DNA from: Bifidobacterium sp. ESL0775
Lineage (GTDB): Bacteria > Actinomycetota > Actinomycetes > Actinomycetales > Bifidobacteriaceae
DNA: 64,000 nucleotides
Direction: 5' to 3'
Assembly (NCBI RefSeq): GCF_029395475.1
Contig: NZ_CP113917.1
Coordinates: 310,001 to 374,000, forward strand
A model generated the notes under the pieces. The model was not told the origin of the DNA, searched no databases, and saw only the letters and a program-made list of their open reading frames with translations. Shown here in pieces: positions 49,698 to 58,910 of the stretch (the stretch's first letter is position 1; each line of letters begins with the position of its first letter). Position numbers and translations under genes: made by a program.

Positions 49698-51158
49698 ATG
49701 ACGGAAGCTATTGCAAATATTGGAGTCGTCGGACTGGCGGCCATGGGCTCGAACCTCGCGCGGAACCTTGCGCGCCACGGCAACACGGTGGCCCTTTACA
49801 ACCGCCACTATGAGCGTACCGAAAAGCTCATGAAGGAACACGGCGACGAGGGCAAATTCGTGCCCGCCAAGACCATCGACGAGTTCGTGGCGTCACTGAC
49901 CAAGCCGCGCACGGCCATCATCCTGGTCAAGGCCGGGGCCCCGACCGACGCGATGATCGAGGCGCTCGCCGACGCCATGGATCCGGGCGACATCATCGTC
50001 GACGGCGGCAATGCCTACTTCAAGGACACCATCCGTCGTGAGAAGGAAATCCGCGCCCGTGGCCTGCACTTTGTCGGCTGCGGTGTTTCCGGTGGCGAAG
50101 AGGGCGCCCTGAACGGCCCGGCCATGATGCCCGGCGGCACCGACGAGTCCTGGAAGACCCTCGGCCCAATCCTCAAGTCCATCGCCGCGCAGGCGGAGGG
50201 CGAGCCCTGCGTCACCCACATCGGCGAGAACGGCGCCGGCCACTTCGTCAAGATGGTCCACAACGGCATCGAGTACGCCGACATGCAGCTCATCGCCGAA
50301 AGCTACGACCTCATGCGCCGCGGCATGGGCATGACCCCCGAAGAGATCGGCGACGTGTTCGAAGAGTGGGACAAGACCGAGCTTAACTCCTACCTCATCG
50401 ACATCACCGCCGACCTGCTGCACGAGAAGGACAAGAAGACCGGCAAGCCGCTGGTCGACGTCATCGTCGATCAGGCTGGCATGAAGGGCACCGGCACCTG
50501 GACGGTCCAGACCGCCCTCGAGCTCGGCACCCCGGTCACGGCCATCGCCGAAGGCGTGTTCGCGCGCGCCCTCTCCTCTCAGGTCGAATTGCGTGAAGGC
50601 GCGTCCAAGCAGGACCTCACCGGTCCCAGCGCCAAGATTGAGTTCGCCAACGATGCGGAACGCATGGCCTTCATCGAGGACATCCGCCAGGCGCTCTACG
50701 CCTCAAAGATCGTCGCCTACGCGCAGGGCTTCAACGAGATCAGCGATGGCGCCAAGGAATACAACTGGAAGATCGATCTCGCGGCGGTCGCGCGCATCTG
50801 GCGCGGCGGTTGCATCATTCGCGCCCAGTTCCTGAACGTCGTTTCCGACGCGTTCGAGTCCGGCGAGGCCGATGTCTCGCTGCTCTTCGCGCCGTACTTC
50901 AAGAGCGCCATCGAGAAGGCGCAGGATTCCTGGCGTCGTGTCGTGGCCAAGGCCGCGACCTGCGGCATTCCCGCACCGGTCTTCTCGACCTCGCTTTCCT
51001 ACTACGACGGCCTGCGCTCCAAGCGCCTGCCTGCCGCCGTCATCCAGGCCCAGCGCGACTACTTCGGCGCCCACACCTACGGCCGCGTCGACGAGCCCGG
51101 CGCTTTCCACACCTTCTGGGCTGAAAAGAACCGCCACGAGGAAAAGATGTCCGACTGA
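49698..51158 (+). CDS. gnd: 6-phosphogluconate dehydrogenase (decarboxylating)
   Basis: 486 residues, the usual length. It oxidises and decarboxylates 6-phosphogluconate to ribulose 5-phosphate with NADP. NADP-binding GVVGLAAMGSNLARNLARHGNTVALYNR is at the N-terminus. The substrate-binding stretches are IVDGGNAYFKDT, FVGCGVSGGEEGALNGPAMMPGG and HFVKMVHNGIEYADMQLIAE, with catalytic Lys in the last. The C-terminal IIRAQFLN and SSLSYYD-like SLSYYDGLRS also fit. ATG 49698 follows GAAAGGCG; the frame open to 49647 is ignored. It faces the pgl-opcA-zwf cluster, with which it forms the oxidative pentose phosphate branch, and is closed by a strong terminator. Confidence 0.97.
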   Translation: MTEAIANIGVVGLAAMGSNLARNLARHGNTVALYNRHYERTEKLMKEHGDEGKFVPAKTIDEFVASLTKPRTAIILVKAGAPTDAMIEALADAMDPGDIIVDGGNAYFKDTIRREKEIRARGLHFVGCGVSGGEEGALNGPAMMPGGTDESWKTLGPILKSIAAQAEGEPCVTHIGENGAGHFVKMVHNGIEYADMQLIAESYDLMRRGMGMTPEEIGDVFEEWDKTELNSYLIDITADLLHEKDKKTGKPLVDVIVDQAGMKGTGTWTVQTALELGTPVTAIAEGVFARALSSQVELREGASKQDLTGPSAKIEFANDAERMAFIEDIRQALYASKIVAYAQGFNEISDGAKEYNWKIDLAAVARIWRGGCIIRAQFLNVVSDAFESGEADVSLLFAPYFKSAIEKAQDSWRRVVAKAATCGIPAPVFSTSLSYYDGLRSKRLPAAVIQAQRDYFGAHTYGRVDEPGAFHTFWAEKNRHEEKMSD

Positions 51159-51238
51159 TTGCTTGGTCGATTAATCGCCAGCGTCTGATTTTCGGATGTT
51201 GGTTGCTCGCTAATTGATTATTCGGTTGGCAAGTAACG

Positions 51239-51276
51239 TTTGTGCCTCTGTTCCGTAAATGGAACAGAGGCACAAA
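51239..51276. terminator. Terminator after gnd
   Basis: TTTGTGCCTCTGTTCC (51239-51254) pairs perfectly over 16 bp with 51261-51276, 6-base loop. It may serve both gnd and the convergent pgl. The 184 bases from here to the pgl stop show no gene. Confidence 0.9.
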
Positions 51277-51460
51277 TCGTATAGAAGGTGAATTGTTATG
51301 TATTCACTACATGATTTTTTCTGCACTCAATGTTTTTCGTGCGGATTTTTTATCAGACAAAACTTTTATTCGCTAATATCTTTGAATACTTGGCATGAAC
51401 GAATTTGATTCCGATTCATCGATACCAAGCATCTGCCCATCTGTTCACCTATTGAAAATT

Positions 51461-52423
51461 TTAGAGTTGGGTCACCGCATCGGGCGTGGTGAACCAGACG
51501 AATTCGTCGGTTCCCGTGGCGAAGCTGGCCGGGTAGGCGGGATTGTTGGTCTGCGCGAAAACGTGGGCGGTGGCGTCAGCCTTTCCGGCTCCGCAGGTGA
51601 GCATCCAGGTGCGACGGCTGCGGGCGAGCATCGACGCGGTCATCGAGACGCGCAACGGCGGCATCTTTGGAGAGTGCGAGACGCCTACGGCCAGGCGGCG
51701 CGGGTCGTTCATTTTGATTCCGTCATGACTCGGGAACAGCGACGCGAAGTGGCCGTCTGGTCCCATGCCGAGGATCAGCAGGTCCATTGTGGGCAGCGTG
51801 GTTGCCGGTTTGTTGTTGTCGGCTAGGTCGCTTTCCGGGGTACCTCTGTCGACGTCATCGGCCGTATTGACTTCAGTGTTGCCGCTTGTATTACGCGAAT
51901 TTTTGACACCGACTACTTCATTTGCTGAAAGCTGGTCTTGTCTGCCCAATTCCCGGAACAGCTCGGCTTCATAATCCGCAGCGACTTTGGCCAACAGCTC
52001 GCTATTTTCGGCATCGCTGGCGGCGGCGACCTGTTCGGGTGCGCGCGTGTCCGCGGCTATCTCATGGATGTTGCCTTCTGGTAGACGGCCATCCCCGACC
52101 AGCTTGTTGAGGAAACGCTTGCGAGCCTGATATGAGCTGCGGTCCTCATCGGTCGCGGCGACGAAACGGTCGTCGCCCCACCAGAAGTGCACGCGGTTGA
52201 AATCGATGGCATCGGCCAACGGATTCGAGGCCATATAAGTCAGCGCCTTCAGGATGTCCGAGCCGCCGGTCAACGCAACATCGTAGCGCTCGCGCAACGG
52301 CTTCGCCGCCGAACCGCTGTCTCGCTCGCTCAGCCCATCCAAGATAGTGAGCAATGTGCGTTGCGCCGCCGCCTGGGCCACGGTTTCCGCGTCTTTATAG
52401 ACTTCAAGTTTTCGATTGATCAT
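51461..52423 (-). CDS. pgl: 6-phosphogluconolactonase
   Basis: 320-residue DevB/Pgl-type lactonase that hydrolyses 6-phosphogluconolactone. Motifs: DVALTGGSDILKAL for phosphate binding, RVHFWWGDDRFV, and LLILGMGPDGHFASLFP carrying the catalytic His. It is longer than the typical 240-260 residues because of a poorly conserved, Asn/Asp/Thr-rich stretch of about 45 residues (roughly 165-210) before the GMGPDGH motif. ATG 52423 follows AGAGG. It is the last gene after zwf and opcA, separated from opcA by a 99-base gap with an 18-bp inverted repeat. Confidence 0.93.
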   Translation of the reverse strand: MINRKLEVYKDAETVAQAAAQRTLLTILDGLSERDSGSAAKPLRERYDVALTGGSDILKALTYMASNPLADAIDFNRVHFWWGDDRFVAATDEDRSSYQARKRFLNKLVGDGRLPEGNIHEIAADTRAPEQVAAASDAENSELLAKVAADYEAELFRELGRQDQLSANEVVGVKNSRNTSGNTEVNTADDVDRGTPESDLADNNKPATTLPTMDLLILGMGPDGHFASLFPSHDGIKMNDPRRLAVGVSHSPKMPPLRVSMTASMLARSRRTWMLTCGAGKADATAHVFAQTNNPAYPASFATGTDEFVWFTTPDAVTQL

Positions 52424-52442
52424 CGTTACCTCTGACGGTTAC

Positions 52443-52516
52443 GCACAAGTCGGTAGATAGATTTTCCGGAATGGCCATTTTCCGCCAATCTCAAAAAGCT
52501 ATCTACCGACTTGTGC
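52443..52516. repeat. 18-bp inverted repeat with a 38-base loop between opcA and pgl
   Basis: GCACAAGTCGGTAGATAG (52443-52460) is the exact complement of 52499-52516. It begins six bases after the opcA stop. The stem has no U tract typical of a terminator, and the loop is long. Confidence 0.8.
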
Positions 52517-52522
52517 TTCGGC

Positions 52523-53497
52523 TCAGCCTTGGATCATGTCCCAGCCTTTGCGGATCACGTCGGCGTAGACCTCGTCCGGGTCGATGCGGCGTAGTTCCTC
52601 GCTCAGGCAGTCCTCGAGCGAACGCAACGGCATGGCGACCCTTTGCGGTGCCTGGCCTGGCTGGCTGATGACAGCCTCGCGCGAATCGGGACGTTCCAGC
52701 GCGATCGTGCCGTCCGAACGGTTCAGATAGACGCCGGTAATCGCCTCAGCTCCGGTGACATAGCCAAGTTCCACTGGAACCTTCAACGTCAGCGCAAGCC
52801 ATGCGGCCAATAGCTTCAGCGGCAGGTAATCGGGCTGTCCGCAAACTTTGACGCTTTCGATCGGCAGGTGCGGCGGCTGGTCGATGGTGGTGGCGAGCAT
52901 CGCGCGCCAGATGGTCAAGCGCGTCCATGAGAAATCGACGTCCTTCGGCTCCCAATTGGCGCGAAGTTTGGCAAAGGTCGCATCGGGGTCGTCGGAACGC
53001 AACGCGTCGGTGATGCGGCTTCCGGCCATCGCGCCCAGCGGGTCCTGCGACGGGTTGGCGGGCGGGTTGGTCGGCCACCAAGTGACCACGGGCGCATCCG
53101 GCACCAGCAGCGGCATGACCAGCGTATCGGTGTGCTGGCAAAGCCCACCGCGTGGACGCAGGATGATGACCTCACCCGCACCAGCGTCCGCACCAAAGCG
53201 AACCTGGGCGTCCAAATCGGTCTCATCCTCGCCGGAATCGGTGACGTAGCAATCCGGTTCCTTGTCGACGTCACAGAACGGCAGTTCCTTGCTGTTCGGC
53301 ACGATGGCGATGACACGGCACGGGTGCTCGCGGCCGGCGGAATTGGCGATTCTCAGCGCGTTCTCGAGCTCTTGCTCGTCCGTCGAGATGATCAGCGTCA
53401 GCACTCGGTCGTTGCCGGCCTCGCCGCGCTCCTGGTGCAGCTCGTCGACTTTGCGCGCGATGGCGTTGGTCTGGGTATCGGGCATTTTGATGATCAT
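52523..53497 (-). CDS. opcA: OpcA, glucose-6-phosphate dehydrogenase assembly protein
   Basis: 324-residue OpcA family protein, an allosteric or assembly partner of glucose-6-phosphate dehydrogenase in actinobacteria and cyanobacteria. Recognisable blocks: VLTLIISTDEQELENALRIANSAGREHPCRVIAIV, VMPLLVPDAPVVTWWPTNPP, RITDALRSDDPDA, FSWTRLTIWRAMLATTIDQPPH and LNRSDGTIALERPDSREAVISQPG. ATG 53497 has GGAGGATGCC directly upstream and overlaps the zwf stop by four bases (53494-53497), so the two are coupled. The open frame to 53980 is a zwf shadow. Confidence 0.94.
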   Translation of the reverse strand: MIIKMPDTQTNAIARKVDELHQERGEAGNDRVLTLIISTDEQELENALRIANSAGREHPCRVIAIVPNSKELPFCDVDKEPDCYVTDSGEDETDLDAQVRFGADAGAGEVIILRPRGGLCQHTDTLVMPLLVPDAPVVTWWPTNPPANPSQDPLGAMAGSRITDALRSDDPDATFAKLRANWEPKDVDFSWTRLTIWRAMLATTIDQPPHLPIESVKVCGQPDYLPLKLLAAWLALTLKVPVELGYVTGAEAITGVYLNRSDGTIALERPDSREAVISQPGQAPQRVAMPLRSLEDCLSEELRRIDPDEVYADVIRKGWDMIQG

Positions 53498-55032
53498 GGC
53501 ATCCTCCAATGGCGTCCGTCGCGTGCGAGCATTTCGTCGGCTTCCTTTGGCCCCCACGTACCGGCGCGGTAAGGCTGTGGCTGGCCGAGCGTGGACCAGA
53601 ATTCTTCGATCGGGTCCAGGATCTGCCAGCTCAGGTCGACCTCTTTGGTGGTCGGGAAGAGCGGCGGATCGCCGAGCAGCACGTCCAAAATCAACCGTTC
53701 GTAAGCCTCGGGCGAGTTTTCGGTGAAGTTTTGGCCGTAGCTGAAGTCCATCGACACGTCGCGGACCTCCATGGCGGTGGCTCCCGGCACCTTCGCGCCG
53801 AAGCGCATGGTGACGCCTTCGTTGGGCTGCACGCGGATGACGATGGCGTTGTTGCCAAGCTCGCGCACGGCGGTCTGCTCGAAGGGCAGATGCGGGGCGC
53901 GCTTGAAGACCACGGCGATTTCCGTGACACGCTTGCCCAGGCGCTTTCCGGTACGCAGGTAGAACGGCACTCCGGCCCAACGTCGCGTATCGACGTCAAG
54001 CGTGATGGCGGCGTAGGTCTCGGTCGTGCTGGACTTGTCGATGCCTTTTTCGTCGAGGTAGCCGCAGACTTCCTGCGAACCCTGCCAACCGGCGGCGTAC
54101 TGGCCGCGGGCGGTATAGGCTCCGAGGTCACCAGGCAGGCGGACGGCGGAAAGCACTTTTGTCTTTTCGGCCGTGAGGTCGGAAGCGGCGAAGCTCACCG
54201 GCTCCTCCATCGCGGTCAGGGCCATCAGTTGCAGCAAATGGTTTTGTATTACGTCTCGTGCAGCGCCGATGCCGTCATAATATCCGGCGCGGCCGCCGAT
54301 GCCGATGTCTTCGGCCATCGTGATCTGCACATGGTCGACGTAGTTGGAGTTCCAGATCGGCTCGAACATGGAGTTGGCGAACCGCAGCGCCAGCATGTTC
54401 TGCACGGTTTCCTTGCCGAGGTAGTGGTCGATGCGGAAGACCGAGCTTGGGTCGAAGACCTCCGAGACCACGCGGTCGAGTTCCTTCGCGCTTTCGAGAT
54501 CGTGACCGAACGGCTTCTCGATGATGACGCGGCGCCATGCATCGTCGTTGGACTTCGCCAGCCCGGAATCGGCCAGTTGCTTGGAGACGATGGGGAAAGC
54601 GCTCGGCGGCACGGACATGTAGAACGCATGGTTGCCGCGGGTGCCGCGGTCGCGGTCGAGCTCCTTGACCGTCTGGCTCAGGCGGTCGAAGGCCGCCTTG
54701 TCGTCAAACGTGCCCTGTACGAAACGCATTCCCTTGGCCAGATTGGCCCAGGTCGATTCGCGGAACGGCGTGCGGCAGTGGGCCTTCACGTTTTCCTTGA
54801 CGAAATTGGCGAATTCCTCGTTGCTCCACGGACGTCTGCCAAAGCCGATGAGCCCGAAGCTCGGCGGCAGCAAACCGCGATTGGCCAGATCGTAAATGGC
54901 CGGCTGCAGTTTCTTTTTCGCCAAATCGCCGGTGACGCCGAAAATCACCAGGCTGCAGGGTCCGGCAATGCGTGGCAGCCGCAGGTCTCGCGGATCGCGC
55001 AGAGGGTTCACCCAAGTATTTTGTTCACTCAT
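53494..55032 (-). CDS. zwf: Glucose-6-phosphate 1-dehydrogenase
   Basis: 512 residues, normal length. It oxidises glucose 6-phosphate to the lactone with NADP. LVIFGVTGDLAKKKLQPAIYDL is the dinucleotide-binding loop, RVIIEKPFGHDLESA is conserved, and RIDHYLGKETVQNML contains the catalytic His region. First gene of the zwf-opcA-pgl set. No ribosome site precedes ATG 55032; instead TAGTAT (55044-55039) lies six bases upstream with TCCACA (55066-55061) sixteen bases before it, so the mRNA is probably leaderless. Confidence 0.97.
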   Translation of the reverse strand: MSEQNTWVNPLRDPRDLRLPRIAGPCSLVIFGVTGDLAKKKLQPAIYDLANRGLLPPSFGLIGFGRRPWSNEEFANFVKENVKAHCRTPFRESTWANLAKGMRFVQGTFDDKAAFDRLSQTVKELDRDRGTRGNHAFYMSVPPSAFPIVSKQLADSGLAKSNDDAWRRVIIEKPFGHDLESAKELDRVVSEVFDPSSVFRIDHYLGKETVQNMLALRFANSMFEPIWNSNYVDHVQITMAEDIGIGGRAGYYDGIGAARDVIQNHLLQLMALTAMEEPVSFAASDLTAEKTKVLSAVRLPGDLGAYTARGQYAAGWQGSQEVCGYLDEKGIDKSSTTETYAAITLDVDTRRWAGVPFYLRTGKRLGKRVTEIAVVFKRAPHLPFEQTAVRELGNNAIVIRVQPNEGVTMRFGAKVPGATAMEVRDVSMDFSYGQNFTENSPEAYERLILDVLLGDPPLFPTTKEVDLSWQILDPIEEFWSTLGQPQPYRAGTWGPKEADEMLARDGRHWRMP

Positions 55033-55038
55033 ACTTAC

Positions 55039-55066
55039 ATACTAGCTGGATAGGGCCATGTGTGGA
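55039..55066 (-). promoter_or_regulatory. Probable leaderless promoter of zwf
   Basis: Minus-strand TCCACA (55066-55061), 16-base spacer, TAGTAT (55044-55039), then six bases to the ATG. Confidence 0.45.
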
Positions 55067-55105
55067 TTAATTATGCCACGCTAAATGTCTGTACTGTTAT
55101 GCAGT

Positions 55106-57094
55106 TCACAACTGGTTTAGCTCTATAGGCGCGGACGCAGTAGTCTCTGCTGCATACATCGGATGAATAGGAACTTTCTCTGTAATCAAGAACTTTTTTG
55201 GTATGTTGTATTGGAAACCGTTTGCTTCGATAAGTATATTGTTTTCGACTAATAATTCGCTAAGTACTGCAGTCATTTCGTCGATTTCGTAGTTATTTTC
55301 GAAATAAGAGCATTGTTTTATTCTATTTTTGAACTGATCAAGGGCTATCCATGCTTGTTGTCTATGCAACTTACATACGGTATGTTGAAGTGTCTCATTG
55401 AGAATTTTCAGAAAATGGGGGAACTGTATTTCGGAACTATACATATCTGGGCAAAGTAGAATGATATCTCCCAAAATGGTACCAATCTCAGATGGATCGG
55501 AAGCTGCCAGCGCTGATTCGCCTTCCTGCAAAGAATGCGTGTAATCCTGAATGCGCATGATAACTGAGCCGTAAAGTGATTGTTCCATCTCGTTGAGCGT
55601 CATTTCGTGCTCTGTATCTAAGTTGAAGAGCTCTAGTGAATAAGTTCTGAGAGCATTGAGAGAAAAATCTGATTTTTGTAGTAATGCCTCGTATGATACC
55701 CAGTTATCATGTGTTATCTCGAAAATGCCATATGACGCAAATGACTTTTCTAAGACTTTAGGCAATTGCTCAAGAACCGGTATGACTTCGTAAGGATCAG
55801 GAATATCTTTGTAGTCCAAGCACGCTTTCGATCGGTACCAATCTGATGTAGTAAAACATAAATGTGCTAAAGCTTTGAACAGATCTTTATCGTTGCCAAA
55901 TGTCGCAGGATGAAGAATGATGTATCTAAGAAGTTTATCGACGTCACGGTAAGGTGCTTTGTCGCTCCTGTTATTAAGTATGACACCTTTTAGCAGTTCA
56001 ATGGTTCTTACGAAAGGAAAAGGTTCGTTTTTCAATATGAAAGTTATGATTTTTGTCGATTTAGCTGCTACCGAATTGATGATGGAATAATCTTGCTCGT
56101 CATTGATTTCGTCATTAGTGAGTAATTCTCTGAGAAATGACGGTCCCAGAGATTCATTGTTATCGTAGTTTCTGGCAACGGTCCACATCATTGTGCCAAA
56201 GTTGTCTTGAAAGTTTGTAGTTTTGCGGTTCTCTGGATCTGACAGAAAGCCAGCTATATCCACATTTAAAAGATAAGGCGTCTCCAACTGATCCTGATGC
56301 TTTATAAGGATATAACGAATGTCTTCTGAAGAAAGGTGATAAAAGAAATCTATCTGATGACGTCTTAACACGCGGGCTTCGAAGCTTGCGACCGAAGGGC
56401 TTAAACCTTCTGGGAGTGATACCAAGTAAAAGGGATAGGTCATGTCAATGTATCCGTTGGTAAGAAGTTCAAGGGCGAGATTTCGTCTTACTTCATCATT
56501 TTCATCTTTAAAAGCCTTGTCGTAGAGTTTTTGGATGAGGGAATAAAGTGTTTGGCCGCGCTGATAATCTTTTGCATCAAAGTTTCGGCCTTTGGGCTCT
56601 TTAGCGGGAGGCAAGGTATATCGAGCATGTTTATTCGCAAGAGATGTGAAATCACTGGCAATGAGGCTCTGCTTAATCTTATAGGGGTCAAAAAGTGGCG
56701 TATTTTTTTGTTCCTCAGAACCCTCACGGATTCGTTTATTCTGTGCTTCGATATTTTGATTCCTTAGTTTTAGCCATAAATCATAAATATGATCCAGTAT
56801 GCTGCGTCCGTTGGGGATTCTTTCAGCATCCGTCAGATACACGTTGCGGTATATCAGTAAACTTAACAACTTTATTTCTGGCGAATGGTAGTTTTTCTCA
56901 TTACGCTCCTTAATGGTTGAAGCAGTCTCAAGTTGTTTAAGTTGTTTTTTTAATACCTCTTTATAAATGATGAAGTCGTTTCTTATGGTTTTCATGAGGC
57001 GGATATCGGTGATATAAGGCGAAACCAATTTGAAGAGCTGTACGTATTCAGCTGTTTTTTCATCGTTTGTGATTGGTGTGGCGTTACTTGTCAT
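55106..57094 (-). CDS. C-terminal half of a YobI-like P-loop NTPase, separate reading frame
   Basis: 662 residues, AT-rich and unlike its GC-rich neighbours. Early segment LFKLVSPYITDIRLMKTIRNDFIIYKEVLKKQ followed by LLSLLIYRNVYLTDAERIPNG resembles the region that in YobI-type proteins follows directly on the ATPase domain. The rest is helical with no motif I can name. Its ATG (57094) shares one base with the upstream stop (TAATG), so translation is coupled. Together with the upstream frame it totals about 1,139 residues, close to full-length YobI proteins. Either a natural two-gene split or an old frameshift. Confidence 0.75.
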   Translation of the reverse strand: MTSNATPITNDEKTAEYVQLFKLVSPYITDIRLMKTIRNDFIIYKEVLKKQLKQLETASTIKERNEKNYHSPEIKLLSLLIYRNVYLTDAERIPNGRSILDHIYDLWLKLRNQNIEAQNKRIREGSEEQKNTPLFDPYKIKQSLIASDFTSLANKHARYTLPPAKEPKGRNFDAKDYQRGQTLYSLIQKLYDKAFKDENDEVRRNLALELLTNGYIDMTYPFYLVSLPEGLSPSVASFEARVLRRHQIDFFYHLSSEDIRYILIKHQDQLETPYLLNVDIAGFLSDPENRKTTNFQDNFGTMMWTVARNYDNNESLGPSFLRELLTNDEINDEQDYSIINSVAAKSTKIITFILKNEPFPFVRTIELLKGVILNNRSDKAPYRDVDKLLRYIILHPATFGNDKDLFKALAHLCFTTSDWYRSKACLDYKDIPDPYEVIPVLEQLPKVLEKSFASYGIFEITHDNWVSYEALLQKSDFSLNALRTYSLELFNLDTEHEMTLNEMEQSLYGSVIMRIQDYTHSLQEGESALAASDPSEIGTILGDIILLCPDMYSSEIQFPHFLKILNETLQHTVCKLHRQQAWIALDQFKNRIKQCSYFENNYEIDEMTAVLSELLVENNILIEANGFQYNIPKKFLITEKVPIHPMYAAETTASAPIELNQL

Positions 57095-58527
57095 TAGGAT
57101 CTCGCTTCTTTGGATGATTTGCTATTGGTTGCTTTTGGCGGCATGGTCTGGAATACATCTTCCAACAATTCTGTGGAATCGAATGCTGCGCTGAACGGGA
57201 CGACTGAAATAATAATATCGAAGAACTTCGCTCGGCTGCTTCCAGGTTGGTCTTTGTCTGAATTACTGTTACCATCATCTTGATTTGAAAGCTTGTCGCT
57301 GTCGAAGATACTGTCTTTGATTGCGTAAATGAATCTAACGGTTTGCTTGACGCCTGGAGCCTTGTTGATAAGAGTGTTCAGCTCGCGCAAATCATCGAAG
57401 ATCTCAGGTTCCCCAAAACGGTCCAAATCTTCGAAAACAACGACTGTATAACGTCTGTTGGTCTCGAAAAAGTAGATGATCTCATCAAGGAAATCATCAA
57501 AATAAGCGTTGGGAGTTCCGCCTAACGATACGGCTGTCTTATCGAAACTCAGAGAGGTTATATGGAAAGGTGCGCAGATAAAGTAGAAGAAACAGCAGAT
57601 TAAAAATGTAATGATGAAAGCCGTTATTGCCTCGCCGATTACCGTGGCATTCTGGGCGTTCAGATTCAATTTTGTTACGATTGCCTGGGCCAGCGGAATC
57701 TGATCGAGATGGAGGGTCGAATTAATCAGAGCAAAGCGTTTCCCGGCGCCGAAGAGCATTAACAGTATCGTTATACAGATTGCCGAGAAGAATGATTCTG
57801 TCGCAATGTGGACTGCATCGGTTTTATGGGCTAGCGTGTACTTGGATTGTTTGGCTTTGTTCGGCTTGTTTGCAAAAATCAATTGCTTGACAATGGCTCG
57901 TTGGAGTTTGCGTGTCGTTGTTTCCGGAGGTTTTTGATTGGCCTTTTGAGGAACAGTGAAGGTGCCTTGTGAAGAAGATTCTGTTCTTGAAATTTTGAAA
58001 GTGCCGTTTGAAACCGATTCGTTATCGTCAGCATGGGGAGCAAGGGTGGAAAGCGATATGGTAAAGATATGGCGCTTCCATACGGGATTTTGTTGCAAAC
58101 CGTCAAGAATACTGCTCTTGCCTGTGCCATAAGCTCCCGATAATGCAATATTGCGATTTTTGTCGTTATTGAGCGCTTCTATCAAATACTTGATATACAC
58201 CATATGGCTGTGGTGTTCTGGATCATATTGCGGAGTCAGGGTTTGCAGTTTATCGTGCTTATTAGATGAGTCTGTTTGCTTTTTGGAATATTTAGCATAT
58301 TCGTCCGCGGTATCTTGGAAGTAGTATCCTTTTATTGTTTTCCATTGGTTTCGTAACCATGAACGTACTAAGAACCAGAGGTAAGTCAAATATGACGCAT
58401 GTCTTGATTCAGCATTTTTAAAATAAGCGGAAAATTTGTTTGAAGCAATAAACAAGCCTATGACAACTAATATGACGATTATTACAAAAAATCCCGTATC
58501 TTTGATTGATAAACCTGGCTGATTCAT
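57094..58527 (-). CDS. YobI-like membrane P-loop NTPase, N-terminal half
   Basis: 477 residues. An N-terminal membrane helix (FFVIIVILVVIGLFIAS) precedes the ATPase. Walker A GAYGTGKSS is near residue 130 in NIALSGAYGTGKSSILDGL. A pair of membrane helices follows around residues 235-310, then VVVFEDLDRFGEPEIFDDLRELNTLIN (Walker B plus sensor) and IRFIYAIKDSIF-like sequence. This order is typical of the YobI/KAP group of membrane-associated NTPases, whose functions are mostly unknown and which often occur in accessory regions. The protein ends just after the ATPase core; its usual continuation is the next gene. Confidence 0.82.
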   Translation of the reverse strand: MNQPGLSIKDTGFFVIIVILVVIGLFIASNKFSAYFKNAESRHASYLTYLWFLVRSWLRNQWKTIKGYYFQDTADEYAKYSKKQTDSSNKHDKLQTLTPQYDPEHHSHMVYIKYLIEALNNDKNRNIALSGAYGTGKSSILDGLQQNPVWKRHIFTISLSTLAPHADDNESVSNGTFKISRTESSSQGTFTVPQKANQKPPETTTRKLQRAIVKQLIFANKPNKAKQSKYTLAHKTDAVHIATESFFSAICITILLMLFGAGKRFALINSTLHLDQIPLAQAIVTKLNLNAQNATVIGEAITAFIITFLICCFFYFICAPFHITSLSFDKTAVSLGGTPNAYFDDFLDEIIYFFETNRRYTVVVFEDLDRFGEPEIFDDLRELNTLINKAPGVKQTVRFIYAIKDSIFDSDKLSNQDDGNSNSDKDQPGSSRAKFFDIIISVVPFSAAFDSTELLEDVFQTMPPKATNSKSSKEARS

Positions 58528-58610
58528 CGGGCCTCTTCTCTGATTTCCAATGAATATTAGTCTATCTCAATGTGTGCTCTTATTGTGAATCCGGGTTTAT
58601 TCTATGTCTG

Positions 58611-58910
58611 CTATTTGCCTAGCAACTGCTTGTGGCTACCTGTTTCTACGAGAACGAGTGTTAATGTACCATGCTCGATTTGATATACCAGAAGCCAATC
58701 GGGCTGTATATGGAGTTCGCGCAATGTGTGGAGGTTGCCTTTTAGAGCATGGTCATCATATTGATGGATCAGAGTGACGGTGTCCTGGTCCATCAACAGT
58801 TTGATGACATAATCGAGCTTGTCGAGGTCAAAATGTTTCCGCTTGAGTCGTTTGACATCCTTGAGGAATGTCCCGGTTCGTTTGATGTGGCTAAGCATTC
58901 CGTAACTCAT
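58611..58910 (-). CDS. YafQ-type (RelE superfamily) toxin
   Basis: 99-residue mRNA interferase-like toxin. GTFLKDVKRLKRKHFDLDKLDYVIKLL, HALKGNLHTLRELHIQPDWLLVYQIE and LVLVETGSHKQLL follow YafQ closely, including the conserved His and Asp of the YafQ active-site face and the terminal GSH. Such toxins cut translated mRNA at the ribosome. The start may be ATG 58910 or ATG 58898; both overlap the antitoxin gene, giving coupled translation. Partner: the DinJ-like gene directly upstream. Confidence 0.9.
   Translation of the reverse strand: MSYGMLSHIKRTGTFLKDVKRLKRKHFDLDKLDYVIKLLMDQDTVTLIHQYDDHALKGNLHTLRELHIQPDWLLVYQIEHGTLTLVLVETGSHKQLLGK

Noticed and set aside
53509..55053. 514-codon plus-strand frame opposite zwf
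   Set aside because: Antisense shadow; the minus frame is an unambiguous glucose-6-phosphate dehydrogenase.
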